From Fibrobacter sp. UWH4 (GTDB taxonomy: Bacteria > Fibrobacterota > Fibrobacteria > Fibrobacterales > Fibrobacteraceae), in the NCBI RefSeq assembly GCF_900142475.1, contig NZ_FRAY01000003.1, positions 496,001 through 560,000 of the forward strand: a stretch of 64,000 nucleotides of DNA, in the 5' to 3' direction. The position numbers and the translations under genes were made by a program. Below the pieces are notes generated by a model. The model ran no database searches. It saw only the letters and a list, made by a program, of their open reading frames with translations, and was not told the origin of the DNA. How positions within the stretch are numbered: the first letter of the stretch is position 1; every line of letters begins with the position of its first letter. This document shows positions 47,351 through 57,686 of the stretch, in pieces.

Positions 47351-48806
47351 AACCTTCCTTCGCGAGCTTGTCTAGGATCTGGTTCACGAGGCCCGGGTTG
47401 GCCTTGCCGCCGGACTTGCGCATGGTCATGCCCACGAGGAAGCCCTTGAGTGCCACCTTGCCTGCCTTGAATTCGGCGAACTGGGCAGCGTTTTCGGCAC
47501 ACACGGCACGGACCACTTCTTCGATGGCGCCGGTGTCGGTCACCTGCACAAGGCCCTTTTCCTTCACGATGGCTTCGGGATCCTTGCCGGTCTCGAACAT
47601 CTCGGCGAAGACCGTCTTTGCAATCTTACCGTTGATGGTGTTGTCGGCAATGAGGTTCACGAGCTTGCACAGGTCTTCGGGCTTGATCTTGAGGGCAGAG
47701 AGGCCGCCTTCAAGTTCCTTCACCTTGGCGAGGAGTTCGGTAATCACCCAGTTGGCGAGCACCTTGCCGTTCTTGCAGTTCTTCGCGGCGGTGTCATACC
47801 ATTCGCTCACGTCGCGGTCTTCGGTCAGCACCATGGCGTCGTATTCGGAAACACCGAAGTCGTCCATGAAGCGCTTGCGGCGGGCATCCGGCAGTTCCGG
47901 AAGCGTGCGGCGGATTTCTTCCACGAAGGCGGGGTCGGTCACGAGGCGGACCATGTCCGGTTCCGGGAAGTACTTGTAGTCGTGGGCGTCTTCCTTAGAG
48001 CGAATCACAATAGTCTTATCGGCGTTGGGGTCGTAGCGCTTGGTGCACTGTTCCACTTCCTTACCGGCATCGAGGGTCGAGGCCTGCAAGTTCATTTCGC
48101 AGTACAGGGCCTTTTCGAGGTTCGTAAAGCTGTTCAGGTTCTTGATTTCGGCGCGGATACCGAACGGAGCGTCTTCGCTCTTGCGGAGAGAAATGTTGCC
48201 GTCGCAGCGCATGTTGCCGTTTTCCATATTGGCATTGGAAACGCGCGTGTATTCCAGCGTCTGCTTGATCTTCTTGAGCACGAGCACGGCTTCTTCGGGG
48301 CTACGGATATCCGGTTCGGTCACGATTTCGCAGAGCGGAGTGCCGCAGCGGTTCGCGTCGAAGTGGGAATCGGTCGGGCTCATGTCGTGGATGAGCTTAC
48401 CGGCATCTTCTTCCATGTGGATACGGGTAATGCCCACGCGCTTCTTGGTGCCGTCTTCCTTGACAATCTCGAGCCAGCCGTTCTTGCAAATCGGGTGGTC
48501 GTACACCGGAAGTCCGCCCGTCTGGGTAATCTGGTAGCCCTTCGGCAGGTCCGGGTAGAAGTAGTTCTTGCGGGTCCACATCGCGTTCAGGTCGATTTCG
48601 CAGTTGAGCGCAAGCCCAAGGCGAATCGCGTATTCCACCGCCTTCTTGTTCGGCACGGGCATGGCACCCGGCATACCGAGGCAAACAGGGCAAACGTGCT
48701 TGTTCGGGGTCGTATTCACTTCGATTTCGCAGCCGCAGAACATCTTCGTCTTAGTTGCGAGCTGGCAATGGATTTCAAGACCGATAACAGGACAATAATT
48801 GGACAT
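47349..48806 (-). CDS. gatB: Asp/Glu-tRNA(Asn/Gln) amidotransferase subunit B
   Basis: Part of GatCAB, which converts Glu-tRNA-Gln or Asp-tRNA-Asn to the amides. The 485 residues show IGLEIHCQLATKTKMFCGCEIEVNTTPNKHVCPVCLGMPGAMP (four zinc Cys), RKNYFYPDLPKGYQITQ, HMEEDAGKLIHD, DANRCGTPLCEIVTEPDI, MENGNMRCDGNISLR and the C-terminal GatB/YqeY domain that binds the tRNA. The start follows GGAG. It lies 29 bases after purB and may be co-transcribed with it. gatA and gatC are not in the window. Confidence 0.97.
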   Translation of the reverse strand: MSNYCPVIGLEIHCQLATKTKMFCGCEIEVNTTPNKHVCPVCLGMPGAMPVPNKKAVEYAIRLGLALNCEIDLNAMWTRKNYFYPDLPKGYQITQTGGLPVYDHPICKNGWLEIVKEDGTKKRVGITRIHMEEDAGKLIHDMSPTDSHFDANRCGTPLCEIVTEPDIRSPEEAVLVLKKIKQTLEYTRVSNANMENGNMRCDGNISLRKSEDAPFGIRAEIKNLNSFTNLEKALYCEMNLQASTLDAGKEVEQCTKRYDPNADKTIVIRSKEDAHDYKYFPEPDMVRLVTDPAFVEEIRRTLPELPDARRKRFMDDFGVSEYDAMVLTEDRDVSEWYDTAAKNCKNGKVLANWVITELLAKVKELEGGLSALKIKPEDLCKLVNLIADNTINGKIAKTVFAEMFETGKDPEAIVKEKGLVQVTDTGAIEEVVRAVCAENAAQFAEFKAGKVALKGFLVGMTMRKSGGKANPGLVNQILDKLAKEG

Positions 48807-48835
48807 AAAAACTCCGTTAATTATTCTGCAAAAAA

Positions 48836-50278
48836 TTACACCTTCAGTTCACCGGCGTCAATGTTCGCCCAGTCCTTCACAGCTTCAATGGCCGGGCGGA
48901 CTTCTTCGGTCACGAACTTCACGACCTGGCCCGGAGCGCGACCCACGAACTTGCGGAGGTCGAGGATTTCCTTGAGTTTCGCTTCGGTGATGCCGAGCTT
49001 CTGGAACTTTTCGTTCTTCAAGACGCGTTCGAGCAAGTCGTTGTCCTTGCCCTGTTCCTTGACGACCTTGCCCGCTTCCATGGACATCACGCGGATTTCT
49101 TCGTGGAGTTCCTGACGGTCACCGCCGTTCTTGACGCCTTCCATGATGATGTTTTCGGTGGCCATGAACGGGAGTTCGGCCATGATACGCTTTTCAATAA
49201 CCTTCGGATAAACCACGAGGCCGTTGGTGACGTTTTCAGCAATGATGAGCATGGCATCCATGGCGAGGAACGCTTCCGGAATGGCGAGGCGCTTGTTGGC
49301 GCTATCGTCGAGGGTACGTTCGAACCACTGCGTCGCCTGCGTGAAGGCGGTGCTGTTCACCTGGGCCATCACGAAACGGGCCAGGGAGCAAATGCGTTCG
49401 CTACGCATCGGGTTACGCTTGTAAGCCATGGCGCTGGAGCCGATCTGTGTCTTTTCGAAGGGTTCTTCCACTTCTTTGACGCCCTGCATGAGGCGCATGT
49501 CGGTGGCGAACTTGTGCAAGCTCTGAGCGATGGAGCTGAGCACCTGGTTCACGCGGTTGTCCCACTTACGGGTGTAAGTCTGGCCGGTGATGGTGAGCAC
49601 GCGCTTGAAGCCCGCCTTGGCGGTCACGCGGCGGTCCAGTTCCATAATCTTTTCTTCATCGCCGTTGAACAGGTCCATGAAGCTGGCCTGCGTACCGGTG
49701 GTGCCCTTCACGCCGCGGAACGGGAGAACTTCGATGAGGAAGTTCAGTTCTTCGAGGTCAATGAGCAAGTCCTGGAGCCAGAGGCAAGCGCGCTTACCGA
49801 CAGTCGTGAGCTGGGCAGCCTGGAAGTGGGTGGCGCCGAGCTGGGCCATGTCCTTGTATTCCATCGCAAACTTGGAAAGCTTGTCCATCACGCGGCAAAG
49901 ACGCTTGCGCACGAGAATCATGGCCTGCTGCATCTGGATAAGGTCGGTGTTGTCGCCCACGAATGCAGACGTTGCACCGAGGTGGATGATACCCTTCGCC
50001 TTGGGGCACTGGACGCCGTAAGCGTAAACGTGGCTCATCACGTCGTGACGGCGGCGCTTTTCTTCTTCTTCGGCGACTTCGAAGTTGATGTCCTTCTCGT
50101 GGGCCTTCAGTTCGTCCACCTGCTCCTGCGTAATGGGGAGGCCGAGTTCCATTTCGGATTCGGCGAGGTAAATCCAGAGCCTCCGCCAAGTCTGGAACTT
50201 GTACTGCGGGCTGAAGATGAAACTCATTTCCTTGCTAGCATAACGCTTGATAAGCGGGCTTTCGAATTGATCACGCAT
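48836..50278 (-). CDS. purB: Adenylosuccinate lyase
   Basis: Cleaves SAICAR and adenylosuccinate in purine synthesis. The 480 residues show [60 protein letters not shown] and the fumarase-superfamily signature [17 protein letters not shown]. An AAGGATAAAATC site precedes the ATG, and a TAnnTTTG box lies 25 bases further up. The neighbouring PurO-like gene at 43.9 kb is a second purine enzyme of this window, though not in the same unit. Confidence 0.97.
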   Translation of the reverse strand: MRDQFESPLIKRYASKEMSFIFSPQYKFQTWRRLWIYLAESEMELGLPITQEQVDELKAHEKDINFEVAEEEEKRRRHDVMSHVYAYGVQCPKAKGIIHLGATSAFVGDNTDLIQMQQAMILVRKRLCRVMDKLSKFAMEYKDMAQLGATHFQAAQLTTVGKRACLWLQDLLIDLEELNFLIEVLPFRGVKGTTGTQASFMDLFNGDEEKIMELDRRVTAKAGFKRVLTITGQTYTRKWDNRVNQVLSSIAQSLHKFATDMRLMQGVKEVEEPFEKTQIGSSAMAYKRNPMRSERICSLARFVMAQVNSTAFTQATQWFERTLDDSANKRLAIPEAFLAMDAMLIIAENVTNGLVVYPKVIEKRIMAELPFMATENIIMEGVKNGGDRQELHEEIRVMSMEAGKVVKEQGKDNDLLERVLKNEKFQKLGITEAKLKEILDLRKFVGRAPGQVVKFVTEEVRPAIEAVKDWANIDAGELKV

Positions 50279-50303
50279 GATTTTATCCTTGTTTGAATTT
50301 TTA

Positions 50304-50311
50304 CAAAGGTA
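50304..50311 (-). promoter_or_regulatory. TAnnTTTG promoter box for purB
   Basis: Minus strand TACCTTTG, 25 bases before the purB ATG. Confidence 0.5.
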
Positions 50312-50322
50312 AAGATAGAAAA

Positions 50323-51846
50323 TTACTTGAACTCGGGAGCGATAGTCAAAATCAGGTTCACGCCATGCAGACCGTGGAAACCGAATTGGACACGGAACAG
50401 GTACATATTGGGCATACGGACGCGAATACCGAACCCCCAGGAATTATAAAAATGAGAAAAACTCCACTCATCGACTTCCGGGGCAATCATCGCGTATTCA
50501 TCAAAAAGCACGCCATCGACAAAACGGTCCACCGGCCAGCGGTATTCCGCGCTCAAGGACATCATGTGGTGCGTCGTCCAGGAATCGGAGTAACCTCGCA
50601 GGGGCGTATTCGCGTTCAACCTGACAAAGACATCGTGCGGAGCGCCTCCCTTTTCCATTTCCCAAAGGTCCATAAGCCTATACTGCAAGGCAATCACCCT
50701 TCGCTCGAACAGAGTTTCCCGCACCTGTTCCGGTCTCCAGATTCGCAACGCTTCGTCCCACGAAAAATCGGTATAGAACCTGCGATTGACACGCGCCTCT
50801 TTTACAGACAACATATACTCCTTACTTTTTCCCAAGTAGAAATAGTGTTGGAACACGAATTCCGTTGAAATATAGTCGTGATTCATATCGCTGCTTTCAA
50901 TCCGTTCTTTTCCGAACTCTTCGGGATCAAGCCCCAAGTCACGAACATTGACTCCGCTGTAATCCCCCACAAAATAATACGAGGTTCTGAACATCGCACG
51001 GGTTCCACGAGACGGAGCGTAGGCGTTATCAATATTGTCGTAGACAATGGAAAAACCTATCGGGAGCTGGTTTCGGTTCTGATAAATACCGCGGTCATCG
51101 ATGGGGAAATCGTCACTAATCAGTAGCGAGTCCTCTACATCGGGATGGCTGTAACGGTAACATTTCAGCGTAACCCAGGCTTCCGTATTCCAGTTGGTCA
51201 AACGGGGAAGCGGGGTTCCCAGGCGCCATGTAAACGAGTAAGTCGAATCCGGTTCAAGATAAGCTTTCTGGGTTTCGGGAATCCTGAAGACATGATCGCG
51301 GTCATACACCATATCGTAGCGGAAGCCACCGAAGATCTTTGACCCGAAAAGAGCATGTTTCGTGTAGCGGACAGTAAGATCTATATCCCCGTTGGCATAA
51401 TAGCCCCCCTGCATCACGAGGTAGTCCTGGTCCAGCAAAATTCCGCGATGACGGTAAGTCAGTCCGAGCATCGTCTGGGAACCCGGTTTCAAGTTGAATC
51501 CGGGATAAATCAGGATATTGCGCTTTTCTCCGAAGGTAATTAAATCTACCGACTTTTGGATAATGTCATTTTCAAAAGCGTAGTCCACAGGTTTGGCTAT
51601 CGGATAAATCAGTCCGTTCAAAGCAGGTTGGATTACGTTGTTGAACGGCCACATCCAAAGGCAAGACCACTTGAAGGAGTCGTCATCTTCAACCGCAACC
51701 TCTTGAGAGGCCGAATCATCCTGTTTTTCAGGAGCATCGTTTTTCTCTTGATTTTCGGAACTTTCAGCACGAGACACGCCTGTCCCCCAAAGGAGCAGGA
51801 GCATTATCACCCAAACAGCTAGAGATCCGAAACCTCTTTTTAACAT
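50323..51846 (-). CDS. Outer membrane barrel of the BamA/TamA (D15) superfamily without POTRA domains
   Basis: The 507 residues start with a signal-like helix ([21 protein letters not shown]), an acidic linker and a short amphipathic stretch. From about residue 100 the chain is a run of amphipathic beta strands; [17 protein letters not shown] carries the RGY/RGF mark of the Omp85 lid loop, and the end is [19 protein letters not shown], the usual final strand of D15 antigens. POTRA repeats are absent, so it is likely a stand-alone barrel rather than a BamA. It is divergent from an HAE3 exporter with only 31 bases between, suggesting a shared control region. Substrate unknown. Confidence 0.78.
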   Translation of the reverse strand: MLKRGFGSLAVWVIMLLLLWGTGVSRAESSENQEKNDAPEKQDDSASQEVAVEDDDSFKWSCLWMWPFNNVIQPALNGLIYPIAKPVDYAFENDIIQKSVDLITFGEKRNILIYPGFNLKPGSQTMLGLTYRHRGILLDQDYLVMQGGYYANGDIDLTVRYTKHALFGSKIFGGFRYDMVYDRDHVFRIPETQKAYLEPDSTYSFTWRLGTPLPRLTNWNTEAWVTLKCYRYSHPDVEDSLLISDDFPIDDRGIYQNRNQLPIGFSIVYDNIDNAYAPSRGTRAMFRTSYYFVGDYSGVNVRDLGLDPEEFGKERIESSDMNHDYISTEFVFQHYFYLGKSKEYMLSVKEARVNRRFYTDFSWDEALRIWRPEQVRETLFERRVIALQYRLMDLWEMEKGGAPHDVFVRLNANTPLRGYSDSWTTHHMMSLSAEYRWPVDRFVDGVLFDEYAMIAPEVDEWSFSHFYNSWGFGIRVRMPNMYLFRVQFGFHGLHGVNLILTIAPEFK

Positions 51847-51877
51847 ACGCCCCCAATTTATTAATTATATTAGAGAC

Positions 51878-54295
51878 ATGTTTTCGTTTGTTGCCAAAAT
51901 CATCCAACAAATTGCGCATTATCCCAAAACGATGATTGCGCTTTTTTCGGTGTTGGCACTCCTCTCGATCTACCCCATCGAAAACCTTCGCTGGGAAATT
52001 CAGCTGCAGGACACGCTCAACGGAAATAAAGTCGAAGCCGATTACCAAGCTATTGAAAAAGCCTTTGGCGGATTCGGCAGCCTTACCGTCGTCATCCAAT
52101 CCAAAGACAGTAGCGCCAACTTCCAGTTTGCCCAGAATCTCGCCCGCCACCTTGAAAATGATCCGGCTGTCCATTACACCGAATACATGACGGACCTTGA
52201 CTTTTTCAAGAGAAACAGGCTCCTGTATGCCAGCGAAAAAGACCTGGACCAAGTAATCGAAAAACTGGACAACATCAGGGACGAACAGATCCGGAAACAC
52301 AATCCGCTACTGGTGGACTTGGCTGAACCGTCCTCCCTGCCCCCCACCCACGATACCGTCGAAATCATTTCGCAGATAGAAGCCAAGTATTTTAAAAGCC
52401 TTCAACAAGATTTCGCAAACCAACAGGGTTCCATCCGAATCATAGACATCTACCCAACGACCTCCATCTCGGACCTGCAAGCCAACCGACAACTTCTAGG
52501 GAAGGTTCAGCGCTTTGTCAAAAAGAACCAGAATGGCATCAACGTCTACTACACCGGGAAAGTCTACGACTCCATTAAGGCCGGAAAAGCCCTACTTCCC
52601 GAAGCGAAATTTGCAGGAGGAATCACTGCCCTCATTATCCTCGTACTATTAATCATCAATTTCTATAGGCAACCCCAGCTCATTTTTGTATCGGCTATTC
52701 CGCTTGCCCTCCCGACGATTTACACCCTCGGACTTGCGTACGTTCTTTTCGGACGAATAAATCTCTTCACGCTTTCACTCGGACTCCTGCTGCCAGGGCA
52801 TGCCTGCCAGATTGTGACGCACGTTTTCTCGCGGTATTTTCACGAGCGCGAAAAGAAACTCAGTCCCGTCCTTTGCATCGAAAGCGCCCTGCTCGGAATC
52901 GGTCCCGTCGTTACCGCATCGTCGTTTATCATGGCGGGTCTTTTCAGCACCATTATCCTAGTTCCCCTTCCGGGACTCCGCGAATTCGGAATTCTCGGCG
53001 CTATCGGAAGCATGCTCAACCTGCTGACCTGCACCCTGCTAACGACATCGCTCCTTCTGATTTTGCAGAGAAAAAAGCCTTTCGACATTCACTTTGACGC
53101 GAGTACCTACAGGCACCGCAAGCGCCTGTTCTCGTTCAAGGTCAACTGGATTATCATCACGACCATCAGCATTGTCAGTGCAGCGGCGTGGCTGTATAGC
53201 GGAATCAACCTGCAATTCCTCTACGATTTCAAGCAGACCGAAATGCAGCTGGAAGAACGCGAGGCAAAAGCCCTGATTGCAGAAACCGGCTTTTCCACAT
53301 ACGACCCCATCATCGTGATGCTTCCCGATTCCTCTTTCAACGACGACCTTGTCGAAAACTTCGAGCACCTACAAAAGAAAGGGCGCCTCAAGGATCTCGG
53401 GAAAATCTACACCCAGTACCAATTCCTCCCCAAGACGAGCGTCGAAAAAAAACATAAAATCGAGACGCTAAAGAAGCTCGTTTCAGACGATATCCTCACA
53501 CAGCTAAATTCCAAGGACAGTGCCGCCATTATCGAAATGCTGGACAACTATGAAAACGACATCAAGGAATTCGAACTTTCTGAAAGTATCCGTCGCAAGT
53601 TTAGCGACAAGAGCGGAAATTCCGGCGTTTTCGCATTCATCATCCCCAGCTCCGGCCCGAACAACGGTATCACCTGCCGCCATATTGCCGAGCAGCTGCA
53701 ACAAATTGATGGAATTCACGACAGAACCTACAAGGTTTACGGAACCCCCATCCTAAGAGCCACTTTGCTCGACACCATTCTCGGAAATATCGACAAGTCA
53801 ATCCTATTCGGCACCCTGTTGATGTGTTTTATTTTGCTCCTGTTCTACAACAAGTTGAGCCGCGCCTTCTTTACGCTACTTCCCGCCCTTTTCGCCATGA
53901 GCTGGGTCACTATCAGCGTCCACCTTCTTGACATCCACATTTCGGCATACAGCTCGATTGCGTTTGTACTCTTAATCGCAGTAAGCGTTGACGGGACTCT
54001 TCAACTGTGGTCCGCCTACTACGAAAAGCAAGGCGGAAACGCATGGACCATCATGCAGACGAAACTCCTTCCTATTATAGGAGCGCAGGGAGCCTCCTCT
54101 GTCGGCGCAATCGCCATGTTGCTCTCTCCGCATCCGGGCATCAAGAGCGTAGGCCTGATAGCCTTTATCGGCCTCCTGTGCATTTTCGTTTCACTGTTTA
54201 CCATTTACCCCTTGACCGCAAGTACGCTAGACGCTTACCGCATTTTGAAAAAGGCAAAGAAAAGACATGAAAGACTTATCCGCAAGAACCCTTAA
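51878..54295 (+). CDS. RND-superfamily exporter, HAE3/MMPL type
   Basis: The 805 residues have two similar halves, each with one N-terminal helix, a large periplasmic loop and a cluster of five helices: FAGGITALIILVLLIINFYRQPQLIFVSAIPLALPTIY (split) near 247-290 and SILFGTLLMCFILLLFYNKL near 645-670. HAE3/MMPL proteins move hydrophobic molecules such as hopanoids or lipids out of the inner membrane. The C-terminal 29 bases overlap the next gene, an aminotransferase. No Shine-Dalgarno site; TATATT ends 6 bases before the ATG. The divergent outer membrane barrel could be its partner for export, but this is inference. Confidence 0.88.
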   Translation: MFSFVAKIIQQIAHYPKTMIALFSVLALLSIYPIENLRWEIQLQDTLNGNKVEADYQAIEKAFGGFGSLTVVIQSKDSSANFQFAQNLARHLENDPAVHYTEYMTDLDFFKRNRLLYASEKDLDQVIEKLDNIRDEQIRKHNPLLVDLAEPSSLPPTHDTVEIISQIEAKYFKSLQQDFANQQGSIRIIDIYPTTSISDLQANRQLLGKVQRFVKKNQNGINVYYTGKVYDSIKAGKALLPEAKFAGGITALIILVLLIINFYRQPQLIFVSAIPLALPTIYTLGLAYVLFGRINLFTLSLGLLLPGHACQIVTHVFSRYFHEREKKLSPVLCIESALLGIGPVVTASSFIMAGLFSTIILVPLPGLREFGILGAIGSMLNLLTCTLLTTSLLLILQRKKPFDIHFDASTYRHRKRLFSFKVNWIIITTISIVSAAAWLYSGINLQFLYDFKQTEMQLEEREAKALIAETGFSTYDPIIVMLPDSSFNDDLVENFEHLQKKGRLKDLGKIYTQYQFLPKTSVEKKHKIETLKKLVSDDILTQLNSKDSAAIIEMLDNYENDIKEFELSESIRRKFSDKSGNSGVFAFIIPSSGPNNGITCRHIAEQLQQIDGIHDRTYKVYGTPILRATLLDTILGNIDKSILFGTLLMCFILLLFYNKLSRAFFTLLPALFAMSWVTISVHLLDIHISAYSSIAFVLLIAVSVDGTLQLWSAYYEKQGGNAWTIMQTKLLPIIGAQGASSVGAIAMLLSPHPGIKSVGLIAFIGLLCIFVSLFTIYPLTASTLDAYRILKKAKKRHERLIRKNP

Positions 54296-55460
54296 CATTG
54301 CAGCTTCTTTAACAGTCGCCATTGACACCTTGGCCAAGCAGATGATTGCCGACGGCAAGGATGTCGTGAGCCTAGGTGCCGGCGAGCCCGATTTTCCGAC
54401 ACCGATGCCGATTCAAGATGCTGCCTGCAAGGCCATTCGCGAAGGCAAGACCCGCTACACCGCTCCCGTCGGCATTCTCGAAGTCCGCAAGGCCGTTGCC
54501 GAAAAGTTGAAAAAAGAAAACGGTCTGGACTACAAGCCCGAACAAATCATAATGACAAGCGGTGCCAAGCATGCCGTATTCAATTCGCTCGCAGCCCTTA
54601 TAAACGAAGGCGACGAAGTCATTATTCCGGCACCGTACTGGGTGACTTACCCGGAACTGGTGAAGTGGCTCGGCGGAAAACCGGTAATCGTGAACACCAA
54701 GATTGAAGACGGATTCAAGATCAAGCCCGCAGCCTTGAAGGCGGCCATTACCGCAAAGACCAAGGCAATCCTCTTGAACAACCCCTGCAACCCGACGGGT
54801 GCCGTTTACAGTAAGGCTGAACTCGAAGCTCTCTCGAAGGTCATCGTCGAAAGCGACATTTACTGCATTTCGGACGAAGTGTACGAATACTTCACCTACG
54901 ACACGGAATTCTGCTCCGCCGCAGCCCTCCCCGGAATGGCGGAACGCACCATCGTGATTAATGGATTTTCGAAGTCGCATTGCATGACCGGTTGGCGAAT
55001 CGGCTACGATGCCGCCCCCGTCGAAATCGCAAAGATTATCGGAAAAATCCAGGGACAGGCTACTCACCACCCAAGCAACGTGGCACAATACGCCGCCCTT
55101 GGAGCATTGCAGATGGACAAGAGTAATGTTCACGCCATGCAGGCAGCCTTCCGCAAGCGCCGCGACTACATGCTAAAGCGCACCGCCGAAATTCTGCCGG
55201 AACCGTGCCGCGCTCCCGAAGGCGCATTCTACCTGTTCGCCCCCGTCAAGAGTTTCTACGGCAAGAAAACGCCCGAAGGCAAAGTTATCAACGGTTCCAT
55301 CGAACTTTGCGAATACCTGTTGCAGTCGCAGGGACTTGCGATAGTGCCGGGAGCCGCTTTCGGCGACGACAGTTGCGTGCGATTCTCTTATGCAGCAAGC
55401 GATGAAACGCTGCAGAAGGCTTGCGACCGATTCATTAGAGGATTAAAGGAACTTATTTAA
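54267..55460 (+). CDS. PLP-dependent aspartate/aromatic aminotransferase, class I
   Basis: Transfers amino groups between amino and 2-oxo acids. The 397 residues show VSLGAGEPDFPTP, GKTRYTAPVGILEVRKAVAEK, IMTSGAKHAVFNSLAALINEGDEVIIPAPYWVTYPE (split), LLNNPCNPTGAVYSKAEL, SDEVYEYFTYD and the lysine site NGFSKSHCMTGWRIGY. The family (COG0436, AspC/AspB type Ib) often acts on aspartate. The start lies inside the end of the exporter gene (29-base overlap), implying translational coupling. Which oxo acid it prefers cannot be read. Confidence 0.93.
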   Translation: MKDLSARTLNIAASLTVAIDTLAKQMIADGKDVVSLGAGEPDFPTPMPIQDAACKAIREGKTRYTAPVGILEVRKAVAEKLKKENGLDYKPEQIIMTSGAKHAVFNSLAALINEGDEVIIPAPYWVTYPELVKWLGGKPVIVNTKIEDGFKIKPAALKAAITAKTKAILLNNPCNPTGAVYSKAELEALSKVIVESDIYCISDEVYEYFTYDTEFCSAAALPGMAERTIVINGFSKSHCMTGWRIGYDAAPVEIAKIIGKIQGQATHHPSNVAQYAALGALQMDKSNVHAMQAAFRKRRDYMLKRTAEILPEPCRAPEGAFYLFAPVKSFYGKKTPEGKVINGSIELCEYLLQSQGLAIVPGAAFGDDSCVRFSYAASDETLQKACDRFIRGLKELI

Positions 55461-55557
55461 TTCGGAATTCAGATTTCAGAATTACAATCAATTCGGAATT
55501 CAGATTTCAGATTTCAGAATTAAAATCAACTCCGAAATCCGAATTCTGAATTCATAA
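55461..55557. repeat. GAATTC-rich repeat array before the FHA-ABC gene
   Basis: Three direct units of AATTCGGAATTCAGATTTCA type (55460-55520) followed by an inverted unit CCGAAATCCGAATTCTGAAT. The last part can pair with the first. Same family at 31.4 kb and inside the pseudouridine synthase gene. Confidence 0.85.
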
Positions 55558-55565
55558 TTTACTAG

Positions 55566-57686
55566 ATGCAGTCGTTCAGAATCATCACTCCACAAATCGG
55601 CGAGCCGTTTACCATCGGTCGCAAGCCAGACAACACTCTGGTGCTTGACAACCCGATGATTTCTAGATATCATGCGGTGATCGAAAATGCGGATGGACAA
55701 TGGATTCTAAAGAACCTTTCGCAAAACAGTGTCACGCAGGTAAACGGAAGCGACGCCGCGGAACGCCCCCTTGAAGATGGCGATGTCATTCTGATTGGAC
55801 CGCTGCAGCTGCGAGCGACACTGAAAGGCGGACGTCTGCAGCTTTTGCTCATGGAATCTGCCGAGCACGACCTCGTCCAAACGAACTTGCTCCAAGAGAA
55901 ATGGGAATCACTCGACAATCTGCACATGGACATTCCCGAAGGCGTTTCCGCAAGAATGCAGGCGGGAACCGCAGAAATCCGGTTCAACGAAAAATTAGTC
56001 GACATGCACGGGAAGGCGACCAAGTTGCTTCAGCTGAAGGAAGGCCAGACCGTTCGATTACCCAGTTGCACGTTCCATTATTCCATGCAACAGCTGACCT
56101 GCAAGAACCTTCCCCTGGGATTCGATATCGAAGTTTCCAACCTGGATGTCTTCGCAGGGAAAAAGCAGATTTTGTCAGGGATCAATTTCAAGCTCCCAGC
56201 CGGAGAAATCCTCGCCATTATCGGGCGTTCGGGACAAGGAAAATCGACACTCTTGAGGTTGCTGCAAGGCAAGCTTAAGAAAGGTGAGAAATCCTCCGTC
56301 TGCATCGGCGGGCTCGACTACCGCAACGAGGAAATCCGAAAGCATATCGCCTTCCTGGAACAGGATCCTGAACTTAGGCGCGACCTCACCGTCAGAGAGA
56401 CACTGATGGATGGCGGGCGCACCGGTATGAGTGTCGAAGACTTTAAGAAGAACGCCACGGGGCGGCTCGAAAAGTTCGGCGAACTTTTCGGGCTGAGCGA
56501 ACGGATGCAGAACCCCGTGAAGACGCTCAGCGGCGGCGAATGCCGCCGAGCCGCCCTCGCCCATGAACTTATGGGAAATCCGGGGCTGATCATCCTCGAC
56601 GAACCGCTTTCGGGGCTGGATCCGTACAATTCCAAAATTCTCTGCACGCACCTGAAACAACTTGCCTTCCTCGGCCACACCGTCATCCTTACCACGCATA
56701 GCTACGAAGCGCTCGAAATTGCGAACAAGGTTCTCGTGCTGCACCAGGGCGAACAGGCTTTCTACGGAAGCCCCGAAGAGGCCTACCGCTTCTTCGAAAG
56801 CGACAATCCCGAAAAGATTCTCGCGAACCTGAATGACGAAACGGCCACCCAGTGGAAAACGCTGTTCAACAGCCGCGCCATTCCCACCGGCAATTCTTCT
56901 GAAACGGCCTACGGCACGACCAATGCCCTCGCCCCGGAAACAGCCGTCCCTTGTTACTTTCCCAAAGTCAAGCATCCTCCGGTCCTGTTCTACAAAATGG
57001 GACTTACCGCCAAGCAATGGTTCCGCGACAAGGGCAAGTTTCTCACGCTCCTTTTGCAGCCCCTTGTCATCGGATTCCTATTCTCGCAGATTTTCTCGGA
57101 ACTTTCGTCGCTCTGGATAGTCGCCTTCGCCCTTATCCTCTGCGCCAACTGGCTCGCTCTTTCGCTGTCCATCCGCGAAATCGTGCAGGAAAAGGAAATT
57201 CTCCAGACCGAATTCCGCAAGGGAATCCCGATACTCCCCACGTTGATTGCCAAGGCTGCAATTCCCACGCTGGTCGCCTTCTTGCAAACCATCGTCGTCT
57301 ACGTATTTATCCATTTCCGGATTTCAGCCCACGTTCCCATTTCATCGTTGCTCCTGTCGATTGCCGTCATGGTTATCCCGCCCGTCGCCGTCGGGCTCAC
57401 TGTCAGTACCTTCGCCAAGAACCAGGGACAGGCGAACGCCATGTTGCCGCTCCTCATCATTCCGCAGGTCGCCCTTGCCGGAGCGCTCGTTCCACTTGAC
57501 CAGATGTTGCCACTTGGCCGCACCCTATCTTATGTCATCTGGTCCCGCTACAACCAGACAAACCTGCTGAATCTTTTTTTAGAGAGAAACGACCCCATCG
57601 AAAACGTTATTTCGGCACTCGCAATCGCCGTATGTTTTTATATTGTGGTTGTTATAAAACTTAACTATTCCAAGAAAGCAAAATGA
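55566..57686 (+). CDS. FHA-domain ABC transporter (ABC-2 type), ATPase and permease fused
   Basis: The 706 residues combine an N-terminal FHA domain (1-90: TIGRKPDNTLVLDNPMISRYHAVIE, LSQNSVTQVNG), which binds phosphothreonine, with an ABC ATPase (170-400: Walker A GRSGQGKSTLLRLL, signature LSGGECRRAALAHELM, Walker B GLIILDEPLSGLD) and a C-terminal ABC-2 permease with six hydrophobic segments (460-706). This is the ABCG/White half-transporter order seen in FHA-ABC exporters. It overlaps a Ser/Thr kinase gene by 4 bases, so the FHA domain probably reads phosphorylation by that kinase. The GAATTC repeat lies directly upstream. Substrate unknown. Confidence 0.93.
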   Translation: MQSFRIITPQIGEPFTIGRKPDNTLVLDNPMISRYHAVIENADGQWILKNLSQNSVTQVNGSDAAERPLEDGDVILIGPLQLRATLKGGRLQLLLMESAEHDLVQTNLLQEKWESLDNLHMDIPEGVSARMQAGTAEIRFNEKLVDMHGKATKLLQLKEGQTVRLPSCTFHYSMQQLTCKNLPLGFDIEVSNLDVFAGKKQILSGINFKLPAGEILAIIGRSGQGKSTLLRLLQGKLKKGEKSSVCIGGLDYRNEEIRKHIAFLEQDPELRRDLTVRETLMDGGRTGMSVEDFKKNATGRLEKFGELFGLSERMQNPVKTLSGGECRRAALAHELMGNPGLIILDEPLSGLDPYNSKILCTHLKQLAFLGHTVILTTHSYEALEIANKVLVLHQGEQAFYGSPEEAYRFFESDNPEKILANLNDETATQWKTLFNSRAIPTGNSSETAYGTTNALAPETAVPCYFPKVKHPPVLFYKMGLTAKQWFRDKGKFLTLLLQPLVIGFLFSQIFSELSSLWIVAFALILCANWLALSLSIREIVQEKEILQTEFRKGIPILPTLIAKAAIPTLVAFLQTIVVYVFIHFRISAHVPISSLLLSIAVMVIPPVAVGLTVSTFAKNQGQANAMLPLLIIPQVALAGALVPLDQMLPLGRTLSYVIWSRYNQTNLLNLFLERNDPIENVISALAIAVCFYIVVVIKLNYSKKAK

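Noticed and set aside
47349-50278. Purine riboswitch upstream of purB
   Set aside because: Only 44 bases separate purB from the next gene and no riboswitch-like folding or conserved core is present.
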